This document shows, in pieces, positions 35,794-45,784 of a stretch of DNA of 57,148 nucleotides (the stretch's first letter is position 1; every line of letters begins with the position of its first letter). The notes under the pieces were generated by a model, which was not told where the DNA came from, searched no databases, and saw only the letters and a program-made list of their open reading frames with translations. The DNA is taken from the NCBI GenBank assembly GCA_900290245.1, contig OKRB01000085.1:148337-205484 (forward strand). Reading direction: 5' to 3'. Origin of the DNA: Candidatus Sulfuritelmatomonas gaucii. GTDB lineage: Bacteria; Acidobacteriota; Terriglobia; Terriglobales; Acidobacteriaceae. A program made the position numbers and the translations under genes.

Positions 35794-38409
35794 CTACTCG
35801 TAGCGCAATGCAGTCACAGGGTCAACTCGCATTGCCCGCCGCGCCGGAATGTAAATGGCCAGTAACGAGACCAGGATCAGCAGCAGGGACACGGAGAGAA
35901 AAACAACGGGGTCCATGGGACTGATTTGAAATAAAAAACTTCGTAGAAACCGACTGAGCGCCATCGCGGCAGCCAGGCCTGCAGCGGTGCCTCCCATCAC
36001 CAGCGCCATGCCTCTGCCCAATAGCAGCCGCAGAATATCCCGCGGTTTTGCTCCAAGCGCCATTCGGACACCAAACTCGTGCATTTGCTGTGCGACTGTG
36101 TACGACATCAATCCGAGCAGACTCACTGCTGCCAGAATCAAGGCCAGCCCGGCGAATGCGCTGATCACCAGGCTCGTAAACCTTTGCCGGCTCGTCGAGT
36201 CGTAGATCCACTGATCCATCGTGCCGATTTCATAAAGCGGCGCTCTCTGATCGATTTCGCGGATAGCGGACCGGACGGCCGGGACAAGCACATCGGGAGA
36301 ATCAGCGCTTCGAATAACGAGCCGCATCGAGGGCGGAGGCGCAGGCAATTGGCGCAGCGGAATATAGAACGCAGGTCGAAAGTCCGCTGCCGGTCCGAAA
36401 TCGCGCACATCCCCAGCTACGCCCACGATTTCGAGCGGAACTGCGAATCCGAGACTTTTCCCAACAGCGTCGCCATCGGGGAACAACTGACGCGCAAGGG
36501 AGCGGCTGATCACCGTCACCGGCAGTGAGCCAGCTGTGGCATTCCTTGCGAATCCCTGCCCCGCCAGAATGGGAATCCCCATTGTCTGAAAGAAGTCTTC
36601 GGTCACAAAGCGCCGCGTTGCGGGTATCGCTCCCGATGGGTTTTGTGGCGGACGATCAGCGCGATAAACTCCATTCCAGGGTCCGCCAAAAAATGGGAGC
36701 TGGTCTGCCCCGGCAGCACTCGTCACGCCGGGAAGAGCGCGAACACGCTCCAGAATGTCTTCGTACTCCTGCTGCGTACGTTGCGGAGATGCCTCTGAGA
36801 CAGGCAACTGAATGTTCAGCGTGAGCAGATGGTCCGGCTGCATCCCAGAATCCGCCCTCTGCAAACGATCCGCACTCCGCAACAGCAAGCCCATTGCCAC
36901 AAGCAGCACCAGCGACAGCGCGATTTGGCTCGCCACCAGGAACCGGCGGGATGCCTGGTGACGTCGGCTTTCCGTTACGCGACCTGCTTGATGAAGATTG
37001 GTGAGTTGTATTGGACTCGATCCGCGAAATGCCGGTGCCAGGCATGCGACAATCGTGGCCAGCGCGGTAGCGGCAACCGTGGCCAGCAATGCATGGCCGT
37101 CGATGCGCGCCGAACCGAGTTGCGGCATATCGACGGGCGCGAACTCCTTCTCCGGATGAATACCGATCGCAGCCAGCAGCAGACCAAGACCAGCTCCGCT
37201 GGTGGTGAGCATCAGACTCTCGACCAGCAATTGGCGCCCCAGCCTCCACGTGGAAGCGCCCAGCGATAGGCGCAGCGCAAATTCACCCTGGCGGGAGATC
37301 ACCCTGGCCAGCATGAGAGACGACAGATTAGCGCACGAGATCAGCAGCAGGAATGCAGCCGCGCCCATTAGCATGAGCATGAGCGGCCGAACCTTGCCGA
37401 AAAAGTGCTCGGCGAGCGGCGAAAGCGCCACGGACCAGCCACCTTTGGCATCCGGATTCTGCGTCGCGATTCGTGCCGCGATGGAGTTCATCCGAGCTTG
37501 GGCCTGCTCCAAAGTCACGCCATCAGCGAGCCGGCCGATGATCTGGAAGTTGTTGTTACCCCGGCCGCTTTCCTCGTCTCCTCCCCCCTGCATCGGCAAC
37601 CAGAGACTTGCCCCCGTGGGATAGTCGTAACCGCTTGGCATCACGCCAACAATGGTGTACGCGGAATCGTCGATGTCCAGATTCGTACCTACTGCCTCCT
37701 GTCTGGCTCCGAGTTTGTTGTGCCAGTAGCTGTAACTGACGACAACCGAGTGGGGTCCACCTGCAACCTCTTCGGCGGCGAGAAATGATCTGCCGTAAAG
37801 CGGCTGCATACCCAGGGTGTGGAAAAAATTCCCCGATACCTTGGCTGTGACCACGCGCTCGGGCTCGCCCTGGTTCTCAATCACCTTTCCAGGTTCCCAG
37901 ATGCTTCGCGCGGCCAGCGACTCGAATGCGGTTGCGCTGTCTCTGTAATCGAAGTAGTCGAGGGCCGACAGCGAATTGCGCTGTCCCCTGTCCGTGATCG
38001 CGTCAATCCACACCAGCCGGTCGGGCCGGTAGAAGGGTAGCGGTCGAAGCGCGACAGCCCAGAGCGTGCTGAACATCGCAGTTGTTGCGCCGATGCCCAG
38101 CGCGGCGGTGAGCACAGCAACGCTCGTAAACCCCGGATTCCTGAGCATCGCGCGTAGCCCGTACCGGATGTCTGCGAGCAGCGTTTCGACGAAGTTCACA
38201 CCACGGGCCTCGCGGCACCCCTGTTTGATTTGTTCAGTGCCACCGAAATCGACGAGGGCGCGACGCCTGGCTTCCTCCGGAGGCAAGCCGGATTGCGTCA
38301 GTTTCTCCACCTGGTGTTCGAAGTGATAGCGCAGCTCTTCGTCCAGCTCGCTCTCCACGGCGTCACGACGGAACAGGGCCCTCAATCGGATCGAAAGGTC
38401 ACGGAGCAT
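35794..38409 (-). CDS. ADOP-type ABC permease (acidobacterial duplicated orphan permease)
   Basis: 871 residues. An N-terminal prefix domain (residues 1-80, FRRDAVESELDEELRYHFEH, EEARRRALVDFGG) is followed by two MacB/FtsX-like halves: a membrane segment with LTAALGIGATTAMFSTLWAV, a periplasmic part, three membrane helices, then a second periplasmic part and three more helices (VRMALGAKPRDILRLLLGRG). ADOP permeases occur in large numbers in Acidobacteriota without their own ATPase; the ATPase partner is unknown. A PadR regulator gene lies 37 bases upstream and likely controls it. Confidence 0.93.
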   Translation of the reverse strand: MLRDLSIRLRALFRRDAVESELDEELRYHFEHQVEKLTQSGLPPEEARRRALVDFGGTEQIKQGCREARGVNFVETLLADIRYGLRAMLRNPGFTSVAVLTAALGIGATTAMFSTLWAVALRPLPFYRPDRLVWIDAITDRGQRNSLSALDYFDYRDSATAFESLAARSIWEPGKVIENQGEPERVVTAKVSGNFFHTLGMQPLYGRSFLAAEEVAGGPHSVVVSYSYWHNKLGARQEAVGTNLDIDDSAYTIVGVMPSGYDYPTGASLWLPMQGGGDEESGRGNNNFQIIGRLADGVTLEQAQARMNSIAARIATQNPDAKGGWSVALSPLAEHFFGKVRPLMLMLMGAAAFLLLISCANLSSLMLARVISRQGEFALRLSLGASTWRLGRQLLVESLMLTTSGAGLGLLLAAIGIHPEKEFAPVDMPQLGSARIDGHALLATVAATALATIVACLAPAFRGSSPIQLTNLHQAGRVTESRRHQASRRFLVASQIALSLVLLVAMGLLLRSADRLQRADSGMQPDHLLTLNIQLPVSEASPQRTQQEYEDILERVRALPGVTSAAGADQLPFFGGPWNGVYRADRPPQNPSGAIPATRRFVTEDFFQTMGIPILAGQGFARNATAGSLPVTVISRSLARQLFPDGDAVGKSLGFAVPLEIVGVAGDVRDFGPAADFRPAFYIPLRQLPAPPPSMRLVIRSADSPDVLVPAVRSAIREIDQRAPLYEIGTMDQWIYDSTSRQRFTSLVISAFAGLALILAAVSLLGLMSYTVAQQMHEFGVRMALGAKPRDILRLLLGRGMALVMGGTAAGLAAAMALSRFLRSFLFQISPMDPVVFLSVSLLLILVSLLAIYIPARRAMRVDPVTALRYE

Positions 38410-38446
38410 CTTTCCCTCCCTCCAGCGACCGAATTCCCCGTATTCG

Positions 38447-38779
38447 CTATGCGGTCTCCAGTATCTGGCCTACAGCCGCCGTCAACCTCTTCCACTTGCC
38501 TTCGCCGGCTTCAAGATGCGTCTGGCCGGTGCGGGTCAGTTCATAGTATTTGGCGCGGCGGTTGTTTTCTGAGGCGCCCCACTTCGCCTTGATCCAGCCA
38601 CGGCGTTCCATGCGGTGAAGTGCCGGGTACAGGGACCCCTGCTTTACCTGAAGAACTTTGTCAGAGACCTGATGAATGCGCTCGGAGATCGCCCACCCAT
38701 GCAGAGCGCCGAGCGACAACGTTCGCAAAATAAGAAGATCGAGAGTGCCCTGCGGAAGATCGATCTCATGCTTTGGCAT
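38447..38779 (-). CDS. PadR-family transcriptional regulator
   Basis: 110 residues. The winged-helix N-terminus is plain: [20 protein letters not shown], then [19 protein letters not shown], followed by a beta wing with [12 protein letters not shown] 38779 has AGGGG at good spacing; the longer open frame runs into the region shared with the divergent gene. PadR proteins are usually repressors that respond to small phenolic or other ligands; here it probably regulates the ADOP permease just downstream. Confidence 0.93.
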   Translation of the reverse strand: MPKHEIDLPQGTLDLLILRTLSLGALHGWAISERIHQVSDKVLQVKQGSLYPALHRMERRGWIKAKWGASENNRRAKYYELTRTGQTHLEAGEGKWKRLTAAVGQILETA

Positions 38780-39130
38780 GCCTACCCCTTGTTCTTCGAC
38801 AAGAAGATAACACCGTTCCTGTCGAAGTGCAAAGGGGGTAATTTGACCGGAACGATTCAATGCCGCCGCATTTAGCGCTGGCGGGCGGCCTGCATTCCTT
38901 CCTGACAAGGGCCTGAATGGAGGAGGACAGGTTACGAAAAACGCCCCTGTGTTGAACAATCACTCTTCTGATCAGGAGCCCGCCACACAGAGGTTGCCTC
39001 GTCGACAAAACAGTCAGCGGCGGTGGATCGTTATAAGTTCGATCGTGGATCTCAGGCGTTTTCCAAAACTTCCGTGATCTTTCCGTCCCTTCCCGACGGG
39101 TCCAGAATTATTCTCAACCGGCAGCGGGAA
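38780..39130. other. Divergent spacer between padR and the Sel1 gene
   Basis: 351 bases containing the two divergent promoters by position. I see no clean sigma-70 boxes or palindrome that could be called the PadR operator with confidence, and no gene. Confidence 0.4.
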
Positions 39131-40420
39131 ATGAACATGATGATGAGAATTCGGGCAAAGAACCCAGGTCCTGGGCGAGCGTGGTTGTCTGCCCTTGCGC
39201 TGCTTTTCGTCTGGCTCTGTCTCACAGTGCTGTTTGCGCAAGAGCCCAATTCTGATACTCGGGAGGCCGCCGCCGCAGGAGACGCCCAGGCGCAATTCGC
39301 CCTCGGGAATTACTACTTTCTTGTTCGCTACGTGACACTCGATTACGCGCAGGTCTTGACCTGGTACCGAAAATCCGCTGCCCAAGGCTTTGCCCCTGCT
39401 CAAAATCAACTCGCCAGCATGTATGAAAACAACATCGGCGTGCCACAGGATTATAAGAACGCAGCAAACTACTACCGTTTGGCCGCGAACCAGGGCTATG
39501 CGCTCGCCCAGTACAATTTGGCGGCTATGTTCGAAGATGGCCGCGGCGTACATCGTGACTATAAGCAAGCCCTCGCTTGGTACCGCAAAGCGGCCGACCA
39601 GAATTTTTCCAGCGCCGAAAAGCAAGTCGGGTACTTCTACCAGTGCGGATTTGGGGTCAAGCGTGATTTTTCCCAAGCTATGGCCTGGTATCGCCGCGCC
39701 GCCGACCACGGCAACGCGGACGCGGAAAATCAGCTGGGGTATACGGCCGAAGAAGGATGGGGCCAGCCACAGAATTACGCCGTGGCTCTTTCCTGGTTTT
39801 ACAAAGCCGCAGAACACGGCAGCAACCAGGCTGAAGAAAACATCGGCTACATTTTTGAGCATGGCACCGGCGTGAAAACCGACTATGTGCAGGCGATGTC
39901 CTGGTTTGAAAAAGCTGCTGTGCAAGGGAACAGCGATGCGGAGAACCAGCTTGGCTGGATGTATCAATTCGGACAAGGCGTTGACATCGACAATGCCAGG
40001 GCTTTGACCTGGTATGGCTTGGCTGGCGACCTGGGAAATGTCAAGGGCAAGAACAATCTCCAGATCCTCACCGACAATCTGCAGGACGACGGTGGGGAGT
40101 GGCAAAACGCCACCGAACCGGTCAGCGATGCGACCATCGACCAGGCTCAGCGCTGGGCGAACATCCAGGATCTTCAGCGCCGCATTGACGAAGCTGAGGC
40201 CGGTGCCCTGTACCAGGACGATTACGCCGACCAGCTCGAACATATCGGTCACGGCAAGAGCGCGGCCATGACCAAAGTCTTCAACGCGATGGGAGATGTT
40301 GCCGCTGTCCAGCATCGAACCGAAGCTGCAAAGGATCACGCCGAAGCTGTGCGCCTGCATGATGAGCTGGCTCGAATCGGAAGCCAAAATCAATCGATTG
40401 CCGGTGTCCCTGCTCCCTAA
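39131..40420 (+). CDS. Exported Sel1-repeat protein
   Basis: 429 residues. A signal peptide (AWLSALALLFVWLCLTVLFA) is followed by about eight Sel1-like TPR repeats from residue 45 to 330 (ALAWYRKAADQNFSSAEKQ, AMAWYRRAADHGNADAENQL, AMSWFEKAAVQGNSDAENQL). The C-terminal 100 residues are alpha-helical without repeats. Sel1 repeats act as scaffolds for protein-protein contacts, often in envelope or signalling roles. ATG 39131 starts the signal sequence; the open frame reaches further upstream. Confidence 0.87.
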   Translation: MNMMMRIRAKNPGPGRAWLSALALLFVWLCLTVLFAQEPNSDTREAAAAGDAQAQFALGNYYFLVRYVTLDYAQVLTWYRKSAAQGFAPAQNQLASMYENNIGVPQDYKNAANYYRLAANQGYALAQYNLAAMFEDGRGVHRDYKQALAWYRKAADQNFSSAEKQVGYFYQCGFGVKRDFSQAMAWYRRAADHGNADAENQLGYTAEEGWGQPQNYAVALSWFYKAAEHGSNQAEENIGYIFEHGTGVKTDYVQAMSWFEKAAVQGNSDAENQLGWMYQFGQGVDIDNARALTWYGLAGDLGNVKGKNNLQILTDNLQDDGGEWQNATEPVSDATIDQAQRWANIQDLQRRIDEAEAGALYQDDYADQLEHIGHGKSAAMTKVFNAMGDVAAVQHRTEAAKDHAEAVRLHDELARIGSQNQSIAGVPAP

Positions 40421-40920
40421 TCTCCTCCAAATTCGAGTGGGTTAAGGTGGTGCCGCTGTTTCCCAAGACTGCGGCCAACACAATTCAACGAGGTCGTGCC
40501 CGAGTGACAGTCACGCCGGAAGTTATCGGCCACGCCTCGGATTACTACCGAAAAAACGCCGTTCGAGTCAGTGATCGGGCTAGCCGATTCTATTGCTAGG
40601 TGAGCTTACGCGGTCTAGCCAGCTTCAGCGGGCGTAAGAGTCGCCATCACTCAACGCAAAATCGCGCAAAAACGTGTCAAAAAGTGGCTCAAAACCCCCT
40701 TTTGAAGGCCGAATAATTGCATTTAATTGCTCTTTCGGGTAATTACATGGTGCGCTTTGCTCTATTTCGTAACCTCAGGTGGTTACAAATCGCGCAAAAC
40801 GGCACCTGGAGAGGTCAATGCGTCGCAAAAATGCAACCTCCGGTGGTTACATTTTGGCCCCAAATGTAACCACTTAAGCGAACATTTGAGGGGGTCAACG
40901 CACCACTTGAGCGAACATTC
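40421..40920. other. Spacer left of the IS1595 element
   Basis: 500 bases. It holds a GCTTCAGCGGGC element near 40622, an AT-richer stretch (about 40690-40800), a 12-bp perfect hairpin at 40843-40873 and a near-duplicate of about 17 bases (CCACTTAAGCGAACATT and CCACTTGAGCGAACATT) just left of the transposon. A short open frame at 40447-40599 is not supported as a gene. Confidence 0.5.
40843..40873. repeat. Perfect 12-bp inverted repeat with 7-base loop
   Basis: GTGGTTACATTT, loop TGGCCCC, AAATGTAACCAC. A GGTGGTTAC word also occurs about 60 bases upstream. May be a regulator site or hairpin; no neighbouring regulator. Confidence 0.7.
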
Positions 40921-40945
40921 GGCAATAATAAACTTGACACACAAG
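40921..40945 (+). repeat. Left terminal inverted repeat
   Basis: GGCAATAATA, then ACTTGACACACAAG. Matches the right end at 22 of 25 positions. It contains the TTGACA box of the transposase promoter. Confidence 0.88.
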
Positions 40946-40962
40946 TCCTTTTGCGCTATTCT
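40934..40962 (+). promoter_or_regulatory. Sigma-70 promoter of the transposase gene
   Basis: TTGACA (40934-40939), 17-base spacer, TATTCT (40957-40962), 24 bases before the transposase ATG. The -35 box lies inside the terminal repeat. Confidence 0.8.
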
Positions 40963-40986
40963 GTTCTTAGATTGAGGTCGGGAAAC

Positions 40987-41940
40987 ATGAAAAAGCCGGT
41001 AACTCTCCAGCAGGCAATAGTTTACTTCGGTGACGCGGAGCGTGCTTTCGAATACGCCAAGTGGCTCCGCTGGCCGGATGGTAAGGTTACGTGCCCCCGC
41101 TGCGAGTCGGATTCGAACTCCTTTGTGAAGACCCGTCGCCTGTGGTTCTGCAACGGCTGTAAGAAGCAATTCACCCTGAAAGTTGGCACGGTTTTCGAAG
41201 ACTCGCCTATTGGCCTCGACAAATGGATGATGGCGTTCTGGATGCTGACCAACTGCAAGAACGGGATCAGCAGCTATGAACTTCACCGTTCTCTTGGAGT
41301 CAGTCAGAAGTCGGCGTGGTTCATGCTGCACAGGATTCGCGAGGCGATGCGGGACGAGCGGACTCACAAGTTCGGTGAGGGCGGTCCAGTCGAGAGCGAC
41401 GAGGCGTTTATTGGGCCGAACACGAAGAAGATGCACCGTGGCGCAAGGCTGCGCTCCATCGAACTGAACAAGCATCAGGGCCGGGCTATTGTCATGGGAC
41501 TGCTCGACAGGGAATTGCGCCAAGTCCGCACGAAGATGATCCCTAACGTGAAGCGCGAGGTTGTGCAAGACGTGATTCTGAATCAAGTCGGCAAGAACGC
41601 GACGATCTACACCGACAATGCCCCGAATTACGATTGGCTCAAAAAAGAGGGATTCGTTCACGAGACCGTGAATCACGTTACCGAGTACGTGCGCGGTCAG
41701 GTCCACACAAACGGAATGGAGAATTTCTGGAGTCTCTTGAAGCGCGGCCTTAAGGGAACCTATGTTGCAGTCGAGCCGTTCCATCTTGACCGCTATGCAG
41801 ATGAGCAAGTGTTCCGCTACAACAACCGCGCCACGAAAGACAATCCTCTGACCGATGAAGACCGGTTCACTCTTGCCATGAGCCAAATCGTGGGCCGTCG
41901 CCTGACTTACACCCAACTGACGGGGCAAGGAGCGGACTGA
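40987..41940 (+). CDS. IS1595-family transposase
   Basis: 317 residues. An N-terminal zinc ribbon (CPRCESDS, then CNGCKKQF) is followed by the ISXO2-like catalytic domain with VESDEAFIG, YTDNAPNYDW and HTNGMENFWSLLKRGLKG, which supply the DDE-type acidic residues. ATG 40987 has GAGG and GGAAA nearby upstream. It is full length with no frame break, so the element may still be active. Confidence 0.93.
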   Translation: MKKPVTLQQAIVYFGDAERAFEYAKWLRWPDGKVTCPRCESDSNSFVKTRRLWFCNGCKKQFTLKVGTVFEDSPIGLDKWMMAFWMLTNCKNGISSYELHRSLGVSQKSAWFMLHRIREAMRDERTHKFGEGGPVESDEAFIGPNTKKMHRGARLRSIELNKHQGRAIVMGLLDRELRQVRTKMIPNVKREVVQDVILNQVGKNATIYTDNAPNYDWLKKEGFVHETVNHVTEYVRGQVHTNGMENFWSLLKRGLKGTYVAVEPFHLDRYADEQVFRYNNRATKDNPLTDEDRFTLAMSQIVGRRLTYTQLTGQGAD

Positions 41941-41972
41941 CTGGCTTAAACGGCAGTGGCGCGGCAAACGCA

Positions 41973-42113
41973 TCAGTTCTTCTTCTCTTCCGAAGCAACC
42001 TTCTTCTTAGGCTGCTTCTCTAGTTTTGGTGGTTTTGGGGCGCGAAAGAGCTTCTTCATTCCTTCCTCGAATCTCCTTCGCGCTTCCGCACCTTTGTGAT
42101 ATTCGGCTTTCAC
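41973..42113 (-). CDS. 46-residue basic passenger protein
   Basis: 46 residues, beginning with a GTG. The first part reads KAEYHKGAEARRRFEEGMKK, then LFRAPKPP, and the end is Lys/Glu-rich (KQPKKKVASEEKKN). GGAGG lies seven bases before the GTG, and the start overlaps the stop of the upstream passenger gene (GTGA), a strong sign of translational coupling. It ends 33 bases from the transposase stop, convergent with it. Function unknown; a small helical, possibly nucleic-acid or membrane-associated protein is a guess. Confidence 0.7.
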   Translation of the reverse strand: MKAEYHKGAEARRRFEEGMKKLFRAPKPPKLEKQPKKKVASEEKKN

Positions 42114-42805
42114 TTCCGGCCCTCCATTCTATCGACGCAGCTACTCACTGCTCCGATTTCAGCCGTCATTACCTTAAGTCGATCATTAGAGTCTGGTTGC
42201 GTATCTTTGAGGTTCTTGCCTGCGCGAACGAAATCGTTCTCACAAGAAAGATCTGGCAATCCAGAAAGAACTTGCTCCGTCTGATGTGACCAATATATTT
42301 CTTCATTATCCCTGTCCGGGGCACTATCTCGCGCCCATATGAGCTTGAACCAGCGATCGCATACGATGCCGACGTCTCCCTGGTCACCTCCGAATTTGTT
42401 TATGACGCTTTGGGTGCATCGATCACTCAATTGCTCGTCGGGCGTTATTGGTGACGTCTTCCAGTCCAACCCAAAAGCCGCCGCAAAAATGACCAACGTT
42501 GCGATTATCGGCCACAAGATTCTTGGTTTTTGGGTATTCCTCGCCCAAATCCATAGCCACCCGCTCACACACGTTGCAGCCAGATAGAGAACAATACGAG
42601 AGGCTAGAATGTTCACATAGCCTCGCAATTGGAAGAAGTTTTGAGCCAGAATGGAGGCAATAGGGAGCAGGCACAAACCCGTACCGACGATGCGACCTGT
42701 CGGGCGATTCCAAAAAGAGATTCTGATCTCCGAAGGTGCTGCGGGTAGCACTTCTCCCTGCGGGACGAGTTCTGTAACCTCCTTCTGATCTTCCTCTTCA
42801 GGCAT
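42110..42805 (-). CDS. Membrane passenger protein of the transposon
   Basis: 231 residues, unrecognised. An acidic N-terminus (MPEEEDQKEVTELVPQ) is followed by three hydrophobic segments between residues 35 and 115 (IVGTGLCLLPIASILAQNFF, SRIVLYLAATCVSGWLWIW, ILWPIIATLVIFAAAFGL) and a 115-residue soluble part with five Cys, probably outside the cytoplasm. The ATG lies only 48 bases inside the right terminal repeat, whose TTGACG could be a -35 box with TAGAAA 16 bases later. Confidence 0.65.
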   Translation of the reverse strand: MPEEEDQKEVTELVPQGEVLPAAPSEIRISFWNRPTGRIVGTGLCLLPIASILAQNFFQLRGYVNILASRIVLYLAATCVSGWLWIWARNTQKPRILWPIIATLVIFAAAFGLDWKTSPITPDEQLSDRCTQSVINKFGGDQGDVGIVCDRWFKLIWARDSAPDRDNEEIYWSHQTEQVLSGLPDLSCENDFVRAGKNLKDTQPDSNDRLKVMTAEIGAVSSCVDRMEGRK

Positions 42806-42828
42806 AGCTCATTTTCTACCTGACGCAT

Positions 42829-42853
42829 CTTATGCGTCAAGTATATTATTGCC
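42829..42853 (-). repeat. Right terminal inverted repeat
   Basis: Reading inward on the minus strand: GGCAATAATA, then ACTTGACGCATAAG. Carries TTGACG that may start transcription of the passenger genes. Confidence 0.88.
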
Positions 42854-42961
42854 GAACATTCGGCATGATTCCAGGCACTTTACAGCCCCTGCGCCGAAAA
42901 GCTGCACAAAAAGTGGTGCGCGCGTCACAGCCCGCTTATCGCGTCCGCTTACGCCGCCCCC

Positions 42962-44035
<1,074 letters not shown>

Positions 44036-44253
44036 TGTCGGGGCACTCCGTGCTTTCAGGTTTTGGACGAGTGAATTGTTAACGGAAAAAGCGCAGAAGG
44101 GCTGTTTGCGGCGGGCGCCGCTAGAGCAGGGCCGGAATGGGCTGATGAAGAGTCACAACAGCTTTATTTTAGCGCGAAATGCGAAAAACCATTCCAATAA
44201 CCCACCCAAGCGGAGCTTGGATGGGGCCCCCACTAAAAGCGGGACTGACGTTG

Positions 44254-45459
44254 CTACATGCCGCCTTTGCCGAGCAGGATGCCGATGCCGTAGGTGACGG
44301 CGCCTTCAACCGCACCGACGAGGGTCATTTCGAGGCCGGAAGACCACCAGGAGCGCACGGTAATGAGCGACTTGGCAGCGCCTACGGCGAAGTGCGCGGC
44401 GAGCGACACGACGGCGGCGGCGACGATGGCCGGAATGCCTTGCAGGAAGAAGAAGGGAATGACGGGAATGATGGCGCCGACCGCGGTGGAGAGGGCGCCG
44501 GAGGTGGCGGAGACCATCGGGTTGGCGAGAGCTTCCTCCGAGGAGCCAAGGCGCTCGGCCGATAATGCACGCAGCAACTGATCGGGATCGCTGGCGATGT
44601 GATTGACCATGTGCAGCGCATCTTCTTCGGGCAATCCCTTCACCTGGTAGTAGAGCGAGAGCAGTTCGCGGGCTTCGGGGCCGTTCATCTGGATAGCTTC
44701 TCGCTCGCGGGCAATTTCAGCGTGGTAGATTTCGCGCTCGCTTTTTGCGGCGAGGTAAGCGCCAGAGCCCATAGAGAGCGCCGAGGCAATCATGCCGGAG
44801 AGGCCGGCGAGCAGCACATATTTGGGATTGCCGGCGGTTGCGCCAGAAACGCCGGAGACGATGCCGAAGATTGCGCCGAGGCCGTCGTTCACGCCGTAGA
44901 TGGCGTCGCTGATCCAGGCACCGGGTTGCTTGCGCCCCTGGTTGCGCTTGGCCAGCATTTCTTCCAGTACGGCCTTGGCGTCGATTTTGGTAGCGCCGGC
45001 CGGTGCCTGGTAGTGGCCGCGCAAAAGCGAGCCAAGTTCGCGATAGTGATCTTTCTCGTCCTGGATGACGTGCTCGAGGATGGCGACCGATCCCTCGTCG
45101 CCGAGGGCCTTGAGCTGCTCGCCGTAGCGCGCAATGTCGCGGCTTTCTTCGATCTCGAGGCGGCGCAGGGCCATGCGCATGCCGCCGGCGCGGTTGGCCA
45201 GAGAATCGGCCTGGCCCCCGGGGCCTCCGGAGTAGACGGGGTCGGCTCCGCCGAGTTCCTTGATGCGGCCTTCCCACAGCGCGGCATGCTCGATTTCAGC
45301 CTGAGCCAGATGGCGCAACACCTGCGCGCGGACCGGGTCAGTGTCGCGGTCGGCCAGCGTGTTGTAAGTGTGATAGCCCTCCATCTCGGCTTGCCAATTG
45401 CCTTCAAGGGCCGCAAGGATCTTTTTGGTTCTGGCGCCGCTCAGCATTGCGATCGGCAT
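44254..45459 (-). CDS. mbfA: Membrane-bound ferritin-like protein with VIT1/CCC1 domain (MbfA-like)
   Basis: 401 residues. Residues about 5-150 form a ferritin-like four-helix domain with metal ligands (AEMEGYHTYN, AQAEIEHAALW, IEESRDIARY, IQDEKDHYREL). Residues about 190-400 form a VIT1/CCC1-type membrane domain (DAIYGVNDGLGAIFGIVSG, IIPVIPFFFLQGIPAIV). In alpha-proteobacteria MbfA exports iron. ATG 45459 follows GAGGTGAG; the longer frame is not protein-like. Divergent from the MFS gene. Confidence 0.9.
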   Translation of the reverse strand: MPIAMLSGARTKKILAALEGNWQAEMEGYHTYNTLADRDTDPVRAQVLRHLAQAEIEHAALWEGRIKELGGADPVYSGGPGGQADSLANRAGGMRMALRRLEIEESRDIARYGEQLKALGDEGSVAILEHVIQDEKDHYRELGSLLRGHYQAPAGATKIDAKAVLEEMLAKRNQGRKQPGAWISDAIYGVNDGLGAIFGIVSGVSGATAGNPKYVLLAGLSGMIASALSMGSGAYLAAKSEREIYHAEIAREREAIQMNGPEARELLSLYYQVKGLPEEDALHMVNHIASDPDQLLRALSAERLGSSEEALANPMVSATSGALSTAVGAIIPVIPFFFLQGIPAIVAAAVVSLAAHFAVGAAKSLITVRSWWSSGLEMTLVGAVEGAVTYGIGILLGKGGM

Positions 45460-45784
45460 TGCGCTCACCTCGCTTGTTCCTGAGCATAGCGGAAATCGCG
45501 GCTGCTGAGATAGCGTTCGCGGCCAGGCGTAAACAAAAAGACGGACGAGGAGCGCTTTCTCCGTCCCGGGCGCACTTCGGTGCAATCCACTCCGACTTCG
45601 CGCTCTGACGTATAGTGTTGTGAGCAGCGGAAAACCGGATTTCGAGGCACTGGCAGATATCGATCGCCAAAACGCTGTCTGCGTCCAGAGATCCAATTGC
45701 GGGGCAGGCGCAAGGTCTGTGTTCGTCTGGTACGAACCGCCGATCTTCATTCCACCAGTCCATGAAAGCGGGGAAAGATATTTT
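45460..45784. other. Divergent spacer between mbfA and the MFS gene
   Basis: 325 bases with both promoters by position. I see no confident iron-box palindrome or RNA element. The open frames in it are extensions of the flanking genes. Confidence 0.4.

Larger units (their letters stand above)
40913..42861 (+). mobile_element. IS1595-family transposon with passenger genes (8-bp target duplication)
   Basis: The element spans 40921-42853 (1933 bases). It begins GGCAATAATA and ends with the reverse complement of GGCAATAATA; about 25 bases of each end match with three differences. The 8 bases GAACATTC directly precede (40913-40920) and follow (42854-42861) it, which fits the 8-bp target duplication of IS1595. 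Inside are the transposase, a membrane protein gene and a 46-residue gene on the minus strand. It sits between the Sel1 gene and prfA and appears intact. Confidence 0.9.

Noticed and set aside
40447..40599. Open frame of 50 codons with VIGHASDYYRKNAVRVSDRAS, between the Sel1 gene and the transposon
   Set aside because: GTG start without a ribosome site, no recognised family. It may be a worn gene remnant, but nothing supports calling it.
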